Source of the DNA: Candidatus Gastranaerophilales bacterium
GTDB lineage: Bacteria > Cyanobacteriota > Vampirovibrionia > Gastranaerophilales > Gastranaerophilaceae
Length of the DNA stretch: 53,698 nucleotides
Assembly: GCA_017415185.1 (NCBI GenBank)
Contig: JAFQHZ010000036.1
Coordinates: 1 to 53,698 of the forward strand
Reading direction: 5' to 3'
The number at the start of each line of letters is the position of its first letter. Position 1 is the first letter of the stretch. Below the pieces are notes generated by a model, which saw only the letters and a list, made by a program, of their open reading frames with translations, was not told the origin of the DNA and did not search any database. Positions 1 through 9,500 of the stretch are shown piece by piece. Both the position numbers and the translations under genes were made by a program.

Positions 1-34
1 AACTTCGGCTTTGTTGTTTTGTTGGTTTCTAGTG

Positions 35-116
35 GTGCACTAAGCTCAACATTATTCCTTCGGACAACTCGCTTTCGCTCAAACAATTCCTACGGAATAT
101 GTTTCGCTAAGTGCAC
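35..116. repeat. Long imperfect inverted repeat (hairpin)
   Basis: The arms at about 35-63 and 88-116 are imperfectly self-complementary. The outer arms read GTGCACTAAGC and GCTAAGTGCAC, and inner segments around ATTCC/GGAAT also pair. The gap between them (about 64-87) holds two CGCT motifs. No coding frame is convincing in 1-186. It lies downstream of uvrC, so it could act as a terminator or be part of a dispersed palindromic repeat. The family is not recognised. Confidence 0.5.
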
Positions 117-149
117 AATATAATGGGTAGTTTTATATAAAATAGATTT

Positions 150-180
150 GAGGAAATTAGGGTGGATGGAGGAGAAATAA
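150..180. repeat. Copy 1 of a short repeat also found at the right edge
   Basis: The core GGGTGGATGGAGGAG is preceded by GAAATT and followed by AAT. The same string, with two or three substitutions, occurs at about 53643-53674 in the same orientation. This copy ends only a few bases from the uvrC stop codon. It may be a dispersed intergenic element, and its presence at both edges would fit an assembly that broke at repeats. Confidence 0.5.
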
Positions 181-186
181 CAAAAT

Positions 187-1860
187 CTACTTCAAGGCTT
201 CTTTGCTTCTTAATTGTCTATGGAAAGTAATTGCGAATCTGTGTGCTTCATCCCTTATTCTTTGAAACAAATGAAGTGCGGCGGAATTTTGCGCCAAAAT
301 CACAGGCTCTTTTTTATTTGGCAAAAACACCTCTTCTTCTCTTTTTGCCAAAGAAACAATATTTAAATCAAGCTCAAATTCTTTCATAATCTCAACAACG
401 GAGGAAAGTTGCCCTTTTCCGCCATCAATTATAATTAAATCAGGAGGAGAAATTAAACCCGATTTAATTCTTTTAAACCTTCGAGAAAGTATTTCTCTCA
501 TCGATTTAAAATCGTCAACTTCGCCTTTTTGAAGCGTTTTTAGCTTATATTTTCTATATTTACTTTTTTTAGGTTGTCCATTTTCAAAATATACCCCAGA
601 AGCAACTGTATTAGTCCCTTGAATATGGGAAATATCATAACATTCAATTGTATGCGGAAATTTGCTTAGTTTTAATTTTTCTTGTAAATAACAACCAACT
701 TCATTATAGTCATTTTGAATATTCATCAAGTCTTTCAATTTTTGTTGTTCGAGATTAAAATTAGCATTTTTTTGTACCAAAGAAAGAATTTCCTTATCGG
801 CTTTTGTTGTTGCTTTAATAATGGAAACTTCTTTATTTAATCTTAAAGAAAGCCATTTTTTATATGTGTCAATTTCCTCAAAAACATCTGCCAATATAAT
901 TTTAGAAGGTAATTCTTCATCATTCAGCATAATATAATATTCTCTTATTGTGCTTTGAATTATTTCATCCAAATTATTTGAGTCTTCAAGAATTTGTGAA
1001 AAAGAAAAGTCTTTTTTATTAATTAATCTTCCTTGCCTAATTTGCAAAATGCTGATACAGATTAAATTTAATGAATTTGCAATTCCAATATAATCATAAT
1101 TTGCCCTTGTAGATTCAAAGACAACATTTTGTTTTTCGAGGGTTTTTTCAATATCATTAATCGAATTTCTAAACAACAAAGCCTTTTCAAAATCCATTTT
1201 TGCGCTTGCTTTGTCCATCTCTTTTTTTAAAGTTTTAATTAATTCTTTTCTTTTTCCTGACAAAAAAAGTTCAGCATTTTTAATAATATTTTTATATTCT
1301 TCGCTTGAAATTTTCTTTTGACAAGGAGCGCAACATTGCCCAATATCATAATACAAACAAGGACGAGATTTATATTTTGGATGGTTACATTTTTTTATCG
1401 GAAAAATTTTATTAATCACTTCAAGAGTTGCATGCATCGCCCTTGAATCAGTATAAGGACCGTAATATTTCCCTTTTAAAGGGTTTTTGTTGGATTTTCT
1501 TACAACTAAAATTCTTGGGTATTCTTCTTTGGTAATTAAAAAATAAGGAAATTTTTTGTCATCCTTAAGAAGAATGTTATATTTTGGCTTATGTTTTTTA
1601 ATTAATTCATTTTCTAAAATTAAAGCTTCGATTTCTGAATTAACAACAATGCATTCAATTTTCTCAATCTGAGGAACCATGACTTGAAGTTTGGGAGAAT
1701 CTTTTTTATTCCCCATAAAATAACTATTAACCCTATTATAAAGATTTTTTGCTTTTCCAATATAGATTATCTCTCCCGTATTATCAAAATATTGATAACA
1801 ACCAGGGAGCTTTGGCATATTTTTAACTTGTTGTTTAATTTGTTCGTTTTTAAAAGCCAT
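187..1860 (-). CDS. uvrC: UvrC, excinuclease ABC subunit C (no C-terminal HhH domain)
   Basis: UvrC makes the two incisions beside a lesion held by UvrB during nucleotide excision repair. The N-terminal GIY-YIG nuclease is visible (GCYQYF at residues 20-25, IIYIGKAKNLYNR from 31), followed by a UVR helix pair around 205-240 for UvrB contact. The C-terminal RNase H-like nuclease keeps D409 (CYDISH), D479 (IDGGKGQ) and H540 (DEAHRF). The protein stops 17 residues after that histidine, so the usual tandem helix-hairpin-helix DNA-binding domain (about 50 residues) is absent. The length is 557, against roughly 600 for typical family members. There is no Shine-Dalgarno site; an extended -10 ends 7 nt before the ATG. 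The partner uvrB lies at 10162-12150. Confidence 0.96.
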   Translation of the reverse strand: MAFKNEQIKQQVKNMPKLPGCYQYFDNTGEIIYIGKAKNLYNRVNSYFMGNKKDSPKLQVMVPQIEKIECIVVNSEIEALILENELIKKHKPKYNILLKDDKKFPYFLITKEEYPRILVVRKSNKNPLKGKYYGPYTDSRAMHATLEVINKIFPIKKCNHPKYKSRPCLYYDIGQCCAPCQKKISSEEYKNIIKNAELFLSGKRKELIKTLKKEMDKASAKMDFEKALLFRNSINDIEKTLEKQNVVFESTRANYDYIGIANSLNLICISILQIRQGRLINKKDFSFSQILEDSNNLDEIIQSTIREYYIMLNDEELPSKIILADVFEEIDTYKKWLSLRLNKEVSIIKATTKADKEILSLVQKNANFNLEQQKLKDLMNIQNDYNEVGCYLQEKLKLSKFPHTIECYDISHIQGTNTVASGVYFENGQPKKSKYRKYKLKTLQKGEVDDFKSMREILSRRFKRIKSGLISPPDLIIIDGGKGQLSSVVEIMKEFELDLNIVSLAKREEEVFLPNKKEPVILAQNSAALHLFQRIRDEAHRFAITFHRQLRSKEALK

Positions 1861-1875
1861 ATTGTAATATTAGCA
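1861..1875 (-). promoter_or_regulatory. uvrC promoter, predicted leaderless start
   Basis: On the minus strand an extended -10 (TGC TAATAT) is followed by six bases and then the ATG. Transcription would therefore begin at or next to the start codon. No purine-rich ribosome site is present. The same geometry recurs before rnhA and the gene at 24792. Confidence 0.5.
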
Positions 1876-1964
1876 TATTTTTTCAAATGTTATAAATGTA
1901 GTTTTTGTGGAACATAACTATTGAAGTTAGATAAAGTAATTGCAATCAAAAGGCAGGTGGGATT

Positions 1965-2252
1965 ATGATATTGGAATTTAAAGTTGACGAACTCTCAGTC
2001 CAGAGCGCTTGGCTTAAGACATTGTATGAATTAATTGAAGAATTAAACTGCAAATGTCAAACATTTATGGAAGAAAAATATAACACCAATCGAAATTGTT
2101 TTGCCCCGATTCGTGTTGTGAAAATTTTTGGTTCAAATTCAATGTTGAGCTGGCTAAAATTGAGAATGGAAAGATATAACCATTTTATCGATTCTCTTAA
2201 TTCTCAAGATGTTTTCAGCGCGTCTTTTTTAGACGACGAAGAAGAAATTTAA
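1965..2252 (+). CDS. Small hypothetical protein
   Basis: This 95-residue protein is not recognised. It is mixed-charge and probably helical, with no signal peptide or membrane segment. Three cysteines lie at residues 29, 31 and 45, and the tail is acidic (DDEEEI). A ribosome site (AGGTGGG) stands just upstream of the ATG, and a strong hairpin terminator follows the stop, so it looks like a monocistronic real gene. It is divergent from uvrC, with about 100 bases between the two starts. No function can be assigned. Confidence 0.65.
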   Translation: MILEFKVDELSVQSAWLKTLYELIEELNCKCQTFMEEKYNTNRNCFAPIRVVKIFGSNSMLSWLKLRMERYNHFIDSLNSQDVFSASFLDDEEEI

Positions 2253-2267
2253 GTTTAAAATATTTTA

Positions 2268-2303
2268 AAAAGCCCAAAGAGAATTCTCCTTGGGCTTTTT
2301 CTT
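2268..2303. terminator. Bidirectional rho-independent terminator
   Basis: The stem AAAGCCCAA(A/G)GAGAATTCTC(C/T)TTGGGCTTT is flanked by A-rich sequence on the left and a T-run on the right. It sits between two convergent genes and can serve both. Confidence 0.85.
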
Positions 2304-2318
2304 TTAAAATTTAAACAA

Positions 2319-2597
2319 TTAAACTAAAGCAAATTCAACATTCAATAATTCATTTGTTGCAAAGTTTTTTTGCAATTCTTGAATTTTAGCATTGAATTTT
2401 TCTTTACCTAAAGTTAATTCCCAAGTGCTTTCTTCATTATTTTTGTATGCCATTTCAAAATCATGAGTATTAATTTGAATTGATTTAGCTTCAATTCCTT
2501 TACCATAAATTGAACCTGGCAAGAAGCCTGCTTGTCTGATTTGACGAGGGTTTTTATCTGTTTCTCTTTCTAAAATTGTAAGTTTAGCGTTTGCCAT
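2319..2597 (-). CDS. rplY: Large ribosomal subunit protein bL25 (short form)
   Basis: bL25 binds 5S rRNA in the large ribosomal subunit. The 92 residues match the short E. coli-like form (94) rather than the longer Ctc form with an extra C-terminal domain. The typical N-terminal pattern is present (RQIRQAGFLPGSIYGKG, residues 18-34), followed by a beta-rich remainder. A clear AAGGAG site lies upstream of the ATG. The gene stands alone between a shared terminator and the divergent folP. Confidence 0.88.
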   Translation of the reverse strand: MANAKLTILERETDKNPRQIRQAGFLPGSIYGKGIEAKSIQINTHDFEMAYKNNEESTWELTLGKEKFNAKIQELQKNFATNELLNVEFALV

Positions 2598-2672
2598 TTT
2601 ATTCTCCTTGACTTAATATTTTGCTTAATTTTTAATTATAGTGTAACACTATTATATTTGTTAAACAAAAAA

Positions 2673-3830
2673 ATGCAATTTCTATCTAAAACAGTTTTAA
2701 AAAAATTTATAAATAAAGAAATTTCATCAGTAGGTTTTGATGAAAGTTATGTTAATCATGCAGTTAAAAAACATTCTTTTTTATCTATAAAAATATTTGA
2801 TGTCACACCTTCGCAAGCAAGCATTATCAAGCAAACTGCCCTTTCATGCGATTGCGATTGCGCTGTTAATCGGGGGGTAATTGATTGTTCGGTTAGTTAT
2901 TCAAATTGTATTTTGTCAGGAACAATTGCTCAATTGTTAAATGTTGCAAAAAAGCTTGAGCAACAACCATTTTCACTATCAAAATTGTCATCAAAAATAT
3001 TTGAACAAGTAGAATTTGCACAAAAAGACACTCCAAGAACAAAAATTATGGGAATTTTAAATTTAACCCCTAATTCATTTTCTGATGGTGGCGAATTTGT
3101 TGAAATTGACAAAGCAATTAATCATGCAATTGATATGATTGAAGCTGGAGCAAATGTTATCGACATTGGTGCACAATCTACAAAACCAAAAACGGACTTG
3201 GTTAGTGTAGTTTATGAAATTGAAAAAGTTACGCCAATAGTAACAGCTCTTAAAACAGCTTATCCGCATATTGAAATTTCTGTTGATACAATGTCATTAG
3301 GCTGTGCTAAAGCTGCGCTTGATGCAGGAGCGGACGTTTTAAACGACGTTAGCTTTTTAAAAAATCCTGAATTTATCAATATTTGCAAAGAAGCAAACAA
3401 AAAGTTAGTGATAATGCATTCTCGTGGAAATTCATACACAATGGATGATTTAACAAGTTACGAAAATGTTGTGGATGAAGTTTTCCAAGAATTATATGAT
3501 AAAACCCAATATGCACTTGAGATGGGCTTAAATAGAGAAAACATTATTGTTGATGTTGGATTTGGTTTTGCAAAAACAGTTGAACAAAATTTTGCATTAC
3601 TAAAAAGAATTAATGAATTTAAATCGCTCGGTTTCCCAATTTTAGCGGGTGTTTCAAGAAAAAGATTTCTTCAAGACGTTATAAATACTCGTGAGCCTCG
3701 TGATGCAGATATTCAATCTGTTTTAGCTGCAAGCTGGTTAATTCAAAACGATATTGAATATGTTAGAGTGCATGACGTTGATTTAACAATGCAAGCATTG
3801 AAATTTAATGACAGATTATACACTTTTTAA
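2673..3830 (+). CDS. folP: Dihydropteroate synthase with N-terminal extension
   Basis: DHPS condenses p-aminobenzoate with the pterin pyrophosphate to make dihydropteroate in folate synthesis. The TIM-barrel core begins about 120 residues in and shows the family motifs GILNLTPNSFSDGG, IDIGAQSTKP, SVDTMS, DVGFGFAKT and GVSRKRF. The core alone would be about 260 residues; the extra N-terminal segment is cysteine-bearing and of unknown role, though long DHPS forms are known in some lineages. The frame is open from a TTG at 2658; the ATG at 2673 is preferred here, but neither has a ribosome site. FolK, the preceding pathway step, is encoded at 31372-31881, so the pathway is dispersed. Confidence 0.93.
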   Translation: MQFLSKTVLKKFINKEISSVGFDESYVNHAVKKHSFLSIKIFDVTPSQASIIKQTALSCDCDCAVNRGVIDCSVSYSNCILSGTIAQLLNVAKKLEQQPFSLSKLSSKIFEQVEFAQKDTPRTKIMGILNLTPNSFSDGGEFVEIDKAINHAIDMIEAGANVIDIGAQSTKPKTDLVSVVYEIEKVTPIVTALKTAYPHIEISVDTMSLGCAKAALDAGADVLNDVSFLKNPEFINICKEANKKLVIMHSRGNSYTMDDLTSYENVVDEVFQELYDKTQYALEMGLNRENIIVDVGFGFAKTVEQNFALLKRINEFKSLGFPILAGVSRKRFLQDVINTREPRDADIQSVLAASWLIQNDIEYVRVHDVDLTMQALKFNDRLYTF

Positions 3831-3862
3831 GTTTCAACTTGTCATTCATATTCATCCAACTC

Positions 3863-3890
3863 TTGACAAAATCCATTTATTTAATACCAT
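3863..3890 (+). promoter_or_regulatory. Promoter of tRNA-Cys
   Basis: A perfect -35 TTGACA at 3863-3868 is separated by 16 bases from a -10-like TACCAT at 3885-3890. Transcription would start a few bases before the mature tRNA 5' end at 3904. Confidence 0.6.
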
Positions 3891-3903
3891 AGAATAAGGT
3901 CAA

Positions 3904-3975
3904 GGCGACATGGCCAAGTGGTAAGGCAGGAGCCTGCAAAGCTCTTATCCCCCAGTTCGAATCTGGGTGTCGCCT
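3904..3975 (+). tRNA. tRNA-Cys (anticodon GCA)
   Basis: The cloverleaf is complete. The 7-bp acceptor stem is GGCGACA/TGTCGCC, the D-arm contains AGTGGTAA, the anticodon loop CTGCAAA gives GCA, and the T-arm is CCCAG-TTCGAAT-CTGGG. The discriminator is U, as expected for cysteine tRNA. No CCA is encoded. A run of T follows immediately and probably ends transcription. Confidence 0.97.
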
Positions 3976-4000
3976 TTTTTATTGCCTAAATTTCGAAAAG

Positions 4001-5398
4001 TTAAATCATGTTTTTCATGATTTCTCTTTCATCCTGCGCAACAATATGAGCAGGATATCCAGCATGATGAATTTTTGGCAATAGCCAATCTTCGCTATAT
4101 TGAACTAATTCGGGACTATCATCATCAGTATCAACACAAACAAAAACAATTTTTCCTTGTTCGTCACGATAATAATCAACGACAGTGATTTCATGACCAT
4201 TAATAACTTTGTTTGCTTGACCATCTGTTGCAGGATTATAATCCGCTTGCTGAGTCATTCCGGCGGTTTCATTGGTTAAAACATAACCCAAAATAACGTC
4301 GTCTCCTGAATCGATTGTGTCGGTAATATGTTTTGAAATTTTATCAAGCGAACAATTGTAACCAATCAAATTTTGATCATCATCAATTTGATGATATACA
4401 AGAGAAGTTATTTCTTTATTTTTTATCAAAGATTCAACATAAGTTTTTTCAAGCTCAATTAAGCCTTGAGGATTGTCATTAAATTCACCCGCTCTTGTAT
4501 CATTAAGGGAATTATATGTTCCTTGAGAACCTAATCTCATTATTGCACTTTGAACCAAAACATCTGCAACATTTCTTTCTCCATTATCCCAATGTTTTGT
4601 TTGGGTATATGCTCGAACATAAGCGCCATCATCCAAGTCTACTTTAACTTTTAGCTTTTTAAAATCCATTTGGACTTTGTCGGCTTTTAGCAAACTAACA
4701 ATTTGCATTGCTTCTATTGGATTTTTTGAAATTGCTTTTAAATCAACGTTAAGCTCCAATTGTTTTTCACAAGAAGACAATTTTGAAACCCATCTTGCAA
4801 ATTCAGCAGGATATTTATCAGCCATGTTTGTTTCAATGGAAGCAGCGGCACAAGTTCCAGACAAGAAAACATCCATTGTTTCAAGGTCTTGTTTTGCAGG
4901 ATTGTCATTTGGTAATCTTGAAATAGCTTGTTGTTTAACACTGTCAGGAATATCACCAAATGTTTGAGTAACATATCTTGGATTGCATAAAATATCCAAA
5001 GTACTAGTAATCAAGTTTAATTGGTCTAAACCATAAGCACGTTGAGTTGTTGCGATTGAATATAAATTATCTAATACTGATGAGTTGTCATGAGGTGTTC
5101 TTGATAATAATTTGCCATTTTTTAATAAATAATCAAGTTGGGCATTTGGAAGCATAGCAGGCGAATTTGGGCTTTTTTGCGCATTTCTAAGAAAATTTAA
5201 AAGATATAAATATTTTTGAGAATCCTGCGGTGATAAATATGTGCTAGGTTGATAAACAGCACTAGAAGAGCCAACTCTTGGCAAATTGAAAGAAGAAATA
5301 GAAATCGGAGTTGTAGCAGGTGAAAAAGAACAACTTGCTTTTGTTTTCATTGTTCTATTGTTTGAATATATTGGATTAATCTTAATTTCAGGTATCAT
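4001..5398 (-). CDS. Putative papain-like cysteine protease, family unknown
   Basis: This 465-residue protein has no recognised family. The N-terminal 60 residues are polar and Ser/Pro/Thr-rich without a signal peptide. Residues 60-180 are helical. SGTCAAASIE places C183 at the start of a likely helix, as in papain-fold enzymes. NGHEITVVDYY places H402 at the start of a strand, and the following strand ends in an Asp cluster (D424, D426-428). The Cys-His-Asp order fits a papain-like peptidase or transglutaminase fold, but this is inferred from pattern only. Upstream is an AGAAGGTGAG ribosome site. It is convergent with tRNA-Cys and divergent from kdsD. Confidence 0.75.
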   Translation of the reverse strand: MIPEIKINPIYSNNRTMKTKASCSFSPATTPISISSFNLPRVGSSSAVYQPSTYLSPQDSQKYLYLLNFLRNAQKSPNSPAMLPNAQLDYLLKNGKLLSRTPHDNSSVLDNLYSIATTQRAYGLDQLNLITSTLDILCNPRYVTQTFGDIPDSVKQQAISRLPNDNPAKQDLETMDVFLSGTCAAASIETNMADKYPAEFARWVSKLSSCEKQLELNVDLKAISKNPIEAMQIVSLLKADKVQMDFKKLKVKVDLDDGAYVRAYTQTKHWDNGERNVADVLVQSAIMRLGSQGTYNSLNDTRAGEFNDNPQGLIELEKTYVESLIKNKEITSLVYHQIDDDQNLIGYNCSLDKISKHITDTIDSGDDVILGYVLTNETAGMTQQADYNPATDGQANKVINGHEITVVDYYRDEQGKIVFVCVDTDDDSPELVQYSEDWLLPKIHHAGYPAHIVAQDEREIMKNMI

Positions 5399-5530
5399 TA
5401 AAACAACAACTCACCTTCTACAATAAAATAAAAACATCAAAACAAAAAAAATTGATATTTATTAAAATAATATTAACACATTTTGATATTTAATATACAA
5501 TTTAACTAGAGAGCAATAAATGAGGGTGCA

Positions 5531-6499
5531 ATGATAAACAAATTACAAAACACAGACATTTTAGGCGCAATACAAACAATCGACACTGAAATCGAAGCAT
5601 TAAACGAACTTAAAAATTTATTAGACAATGATTTAACTCGTGCTTTAGATATGATTGAACAAACGCAAGGAAGAGTTATTATAACTGGAATGGGAAAATC
5701 TGGTCATATTGGCAAAAAAATTGCCGCTTCACTTGCTTCAACAGGAACGCCTTCCTTTTTTATGCACCCAGCAGAAGCAAGCCATGGCGATTTAGGAATG
5801 GTTACAGATAATGATTTAATTATTGCGATTTCAAATAGCGGCGAATCAAAAGAATTAATCGATATTTTAAATTACACAAAACGCTTCGGAATTCGCTTAA
5901 TTTCAATAACAAAAAACCCAGAAAGTTCATTAGGAAAAGCAGGAGATATTGTACTTAGGCTTCCATTATCAAAAGAAGCTTGCCCTCTTGGATTAGCACC
6001 AACATCTTCAACAACTGCAACCCTTGTTTTAGGAGACATCCTCACGGTTGCAATGATTGAAAGAAGAGGCTTTTCAAAAGCACAATTTAACCAAAGACAT
6101 CCTGGCGGAAAACTCGGCTCTATTCTTCAAAAAGTTAAAGATATGATGCACAAAGGCGAGGAAATGCCTCTTTTAAAAACTTCAGCAACAATTAACGAAA
6201 TCATTTTAGAAATGACATCAAAAAGACTTGGTTGTGTTGGTTTTGTTGATGAAAAAGGCGATTTTTGCGGAATGTTTACAGACGGCGACTTGAGAAGATG
6301 CTTAAATGAAGATTTAAAAAATGCAAAAGCAATTGATATTATGACAAAAAATCCAATTACAGCACATCCTGAGATGTTTGCTTCTGAGGCAATTAAAATT
6401 TTAAACGACAAAAAAATCACAAATCTTTTTGTTGTTGAAGACAATAAAGCAATCGGGGTAATTCATATTCATGATTTATTAAAAGCCGGAATTGTTTAA
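5531..6499 (+). CDS. kdsD: Arabinose-5-phosphate isomerase (KdsD/KpsF family)
   Basis: This enzyme interconverts ribulose-5-phosphate and arabinose-5-phosphate, the first step towards Kdo for lipopolysaccharide. The N-terminal SIS domain shows GMGKSGHIGKK, HPAEASHGDLG and SNSGES; the C-terminal third holds two CBS repeats (from about residue 205). The length of 322 is normal. The ribosome site is GAGGGTG. Terminators and long gaps around it indicate a single-gene unit. Its presence implies an outer membrane with Kdo-containing LPS, although a related GutQ-type role cannot be excluded. Confidence 0.93.
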   Translation: MINKLQNTDILGAIQTIDTEIEALNELKNLLDNDLTRALDMIEQTQGRVIITGMGKSGHIGKKIAASLASTGTPSFFMHPAEASHGDLGMVTDNDLIIAISNSGESKELIDILNYTKRFGIRLISITKNPESSLGKAGDIVLRLPLSKEACPLGLAPTSSTTATLVLGDILTVAMIERRGFSKAQFNQRHPGGKLGSILQKVKDMMHKGEEMPLLKTSATINEIILEMTSKRLGCVGFVDEKGDFCGMFTDGDLRRCLNEDLKNAKAIDIMTKNPITAHPEMFASEAIKILNDKKITNLFVVEDNKAIGVIHIHDLLKAGIV

Positions 6500-6518
6500 A
6501 CTTTGTTAAGAAATATTA

Positions 6519-6556
6519 AAAAAGCCCCGTATTTCCTAAAGAATACGGGGCTTTTG
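6519..6556 (+). terminator. Rho-independent terminator after kdsD
   Basis: The stem AAAGCCCCGTATT / AATACGGGGCTTT has a short loop (TCCTAAAG) and is followed by TT. Confidence 0.85.
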
Positions 6557-6583
6557 CCGTATGAAAAAATAAAGGTTAGTTAA

Positions 6584-9500
6584 ATGAATATTGGAAAAAT
6601 TACACAAGCAATAAGTGAATTTGGTCAAAAAGCAGCTGACGCCGTAACAAAACATATTGCAAAAACTGATTGTGAACAGATTCAAGAAATATCAAGCGAA
6701 TCAAGCAAAGCAACAAGAGCTTTAGGCCTGAGCAAAGTCATATTCAAAAAAGCAGATTCAAGCGAAGGAATATTAAAGCAAAATTTAAAACGCCTTCTTG
6801 AAGATTTAAAAGAAAAAAACTATGAAAATCCGCTTGAAATAGTTAAATCTTTATTTAAATTGATAACAAAGGATAATCTTGAACTTGCAAATGAAATGCT
6901 AGGAGGCGGTACAAATCATGCCCATATAAGTTCTATTCTTAAAAATGTTCAAGACAAAGAAAGCATAGAAGAATATACAAGGCTAGTTCGCAAAATAAAT
7001 ACAAGTGAAAATTTAAGCAAAAATTTAGACAAAAACGAACTCAAATATACAATTATGCAGGAATTATGCTGGTACAAAGACACCAAAAGCGAGCAATTTC
7101 AAAAAATTAAAAAACTAATTGAATTATGGCTAGATAACCCAAAAGTTTCAAGCGAATATCGCTTTAATCAATATTTTAGAGAAATTATCGCCTTAAAAGA
7201 AAATCCAGAAACAATTGAAGAAATGCTAGGGATGATTACTCAAGTCTATGAAGAACCAAGGCTAATTGGCAACAAAAATCTCAAATTTAACATTAGCGGT
7301 CTAATTAGTCAAAGAAGCGAAAAAGCCATAAAAGCCAAAAAAGCAATAATTCAAGAATTTTTAAACAATCCAGAATTTGAAGAACAATCGAAAGACAATA
7401 TCGGAGTAATTCTTGAAACAATTAATGAACATAATGGCGATATTATATCAACAATACTAAAGCTCATTAATATGCCAGAACACGGAAGCGTAAGATATAA
7501 TTTTTATACAATTATGCGAAACTGCATGCGTGAAAAAAACGCAAAAACAATGTCTGGCGTGCTAAAAAAATTAACAACAGAACAAAGATATCTTGAAGAC
7601 GAATCCATGCAAAGAAAAATGGGTTACATTCTTGCTAGAGTTTCAAATTCGCAAGATGCAAAATTTATTGAAGAATTTTTCAAACTTTGCGATGCAAGAC
7701 CAGCACTAAAAGATGCAAATATGGGTACCGTTATTTCAGAATTTAATGGGAAAAACTTTGGCTTTATAAGAAAATATGTCAACAATCAAGAATTATATGG
7801 AAACAAAAGTATAAGAGAAAACATAGGCAGTATTTTAAAAAATATTCAAAAAGATAAAGACACCAATGGCATAATAATGCCAATATTTGAGCAATTCAAA
7901 AAAACTCAAGACTTAGGTGAAGTCAATATTGGAGAAATCTTAGCAAACGTAAACGAAAAAAACTTCGGATTTATACAAGGATTTTTATCAAGCAAAACTC
8001 TGCGCTCAAGCGAAGAATTCAAAAGCAAACTAATTAAAATATTAGAATTATCAGACAAAAATGCTGACATCGAACCTTTAGAAGAATTTGTTCTTAAAAC
8101 TCCTCCTGAAAAATTAGCAAAACTTAGCAGCGAAGATATTATTAATCTTTCAAATTTAGTTTCAATAGAAAATTTAAAAGATTTAAACGAAATTCCACTG
8201 GCTAAAAAGAAAAGCTTGCTTGATTTTATCATTTCAAAAAACATCAGCGTTTTTAAAATAAGCGAAAAATATGGCGACAATTATCCAATTTTGCCAAAAA
8301 CAAAGGATGAATATTGCGCTTTATTAAATAGACTTGTTAAATCAATAGGTATTCAGACAAAACCATTAACAAGACAACAAATCAACATTTTTAACGGAAG
8401 AATGTTTGAATTATCAGATTTTCTTGCAAAAATTTCAGATAAAGAGTTTGCAGGGCTTGAAATCACGCAAAGCTATACAAAAGAATCATTTATCAAAGAT
8501 ATCCTAGAAAAAGTAAAAGGATTGGACGAAAAAGAACTTCAAAAAGTATATGATTATTTTGGATTCGAAATTAAAACGGTGCCAAATTCAGGCGGAAAAT
8601 TGGGGTTAGTTGGTTATCCTGTTAATTTAAACAATGGCGAAAAACTTGCCCAAATCAAAAACCCAAAAACAAAAGACGTTATTAATTCAATAAGAGAAAA
8701 TGTTATTTTATTTAGCGAAAATAACAAAATTATTGCAAGCAACCCATTAATTCAAGAATATCTTAATGAATTATTGAGACTTGCTCCAGAATTAAGAACA
8801 ACAATTAACAAAGCGCAGCACGGAACTCATGATTATGATATTATCAAACATTCGCTAAAGGTTATGAGTAAAGTTGCGCAAAATCCAAGCTATAAACAAT
8901 TAAGCGAATCAGACAAAAAAGTAATGCTTTTAAGTAGCCTATATCACGATATTACAAAAGCAGAAGGCAAAATTTCGCCTCTACATCCGCAAGAAAGCGC
9001 TTTTGATACATTTTATATTGCAAAAAAATTCAACTTAACAAGAAGCGAAGAAGTGAAACTTTACACTTTAATCAAACACCATGAATGGCTTGGTGACATC
9101 AACAAAACTACTGATGAAGCCGCAAGACGAGCTAAAATTCAATCTTATGCATACGATATGCAAGCAGATAACACATTTGAATTAGCAAAAATCTTAACAG
9201 AGGCAGATTTAAAAGGAATCAAAAAAGACGATTCATTCTATGAATATTTTAAAGACGATTTTGCAAGAATATCAAAAGAAGTTGATAAATCAATTCAACA
9301 ATTAAGAAAAACTCAACCACTACTGCCGACAACAAAACTTCCAAAAGCTGATATTATTTCAAGAGCAATTACAAAAGTAAATCCTGATATGTCTACAAAT
9401 ATAAAAGGATTATACAAAACTCCAGAAGGGTTAATTGTAATTAAATTTAACGAAATAGAAGATTGGGAAGCACTTGGTTTTCCAAAAGGCACAATTTCAA

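Noticed and set aside
1684-1917. Open frame antisense to the uvrC start
   Set aside because: It overlaps the conserved GIY-YIG domain and lacks a ribosome site.
7906-8280. 124-residue open frame antisense to the large HD protein
   Set aside because: It mirrors the codon bias of the real gene; Ser/Phe/Leu-rich antisense product with no ribosome site.
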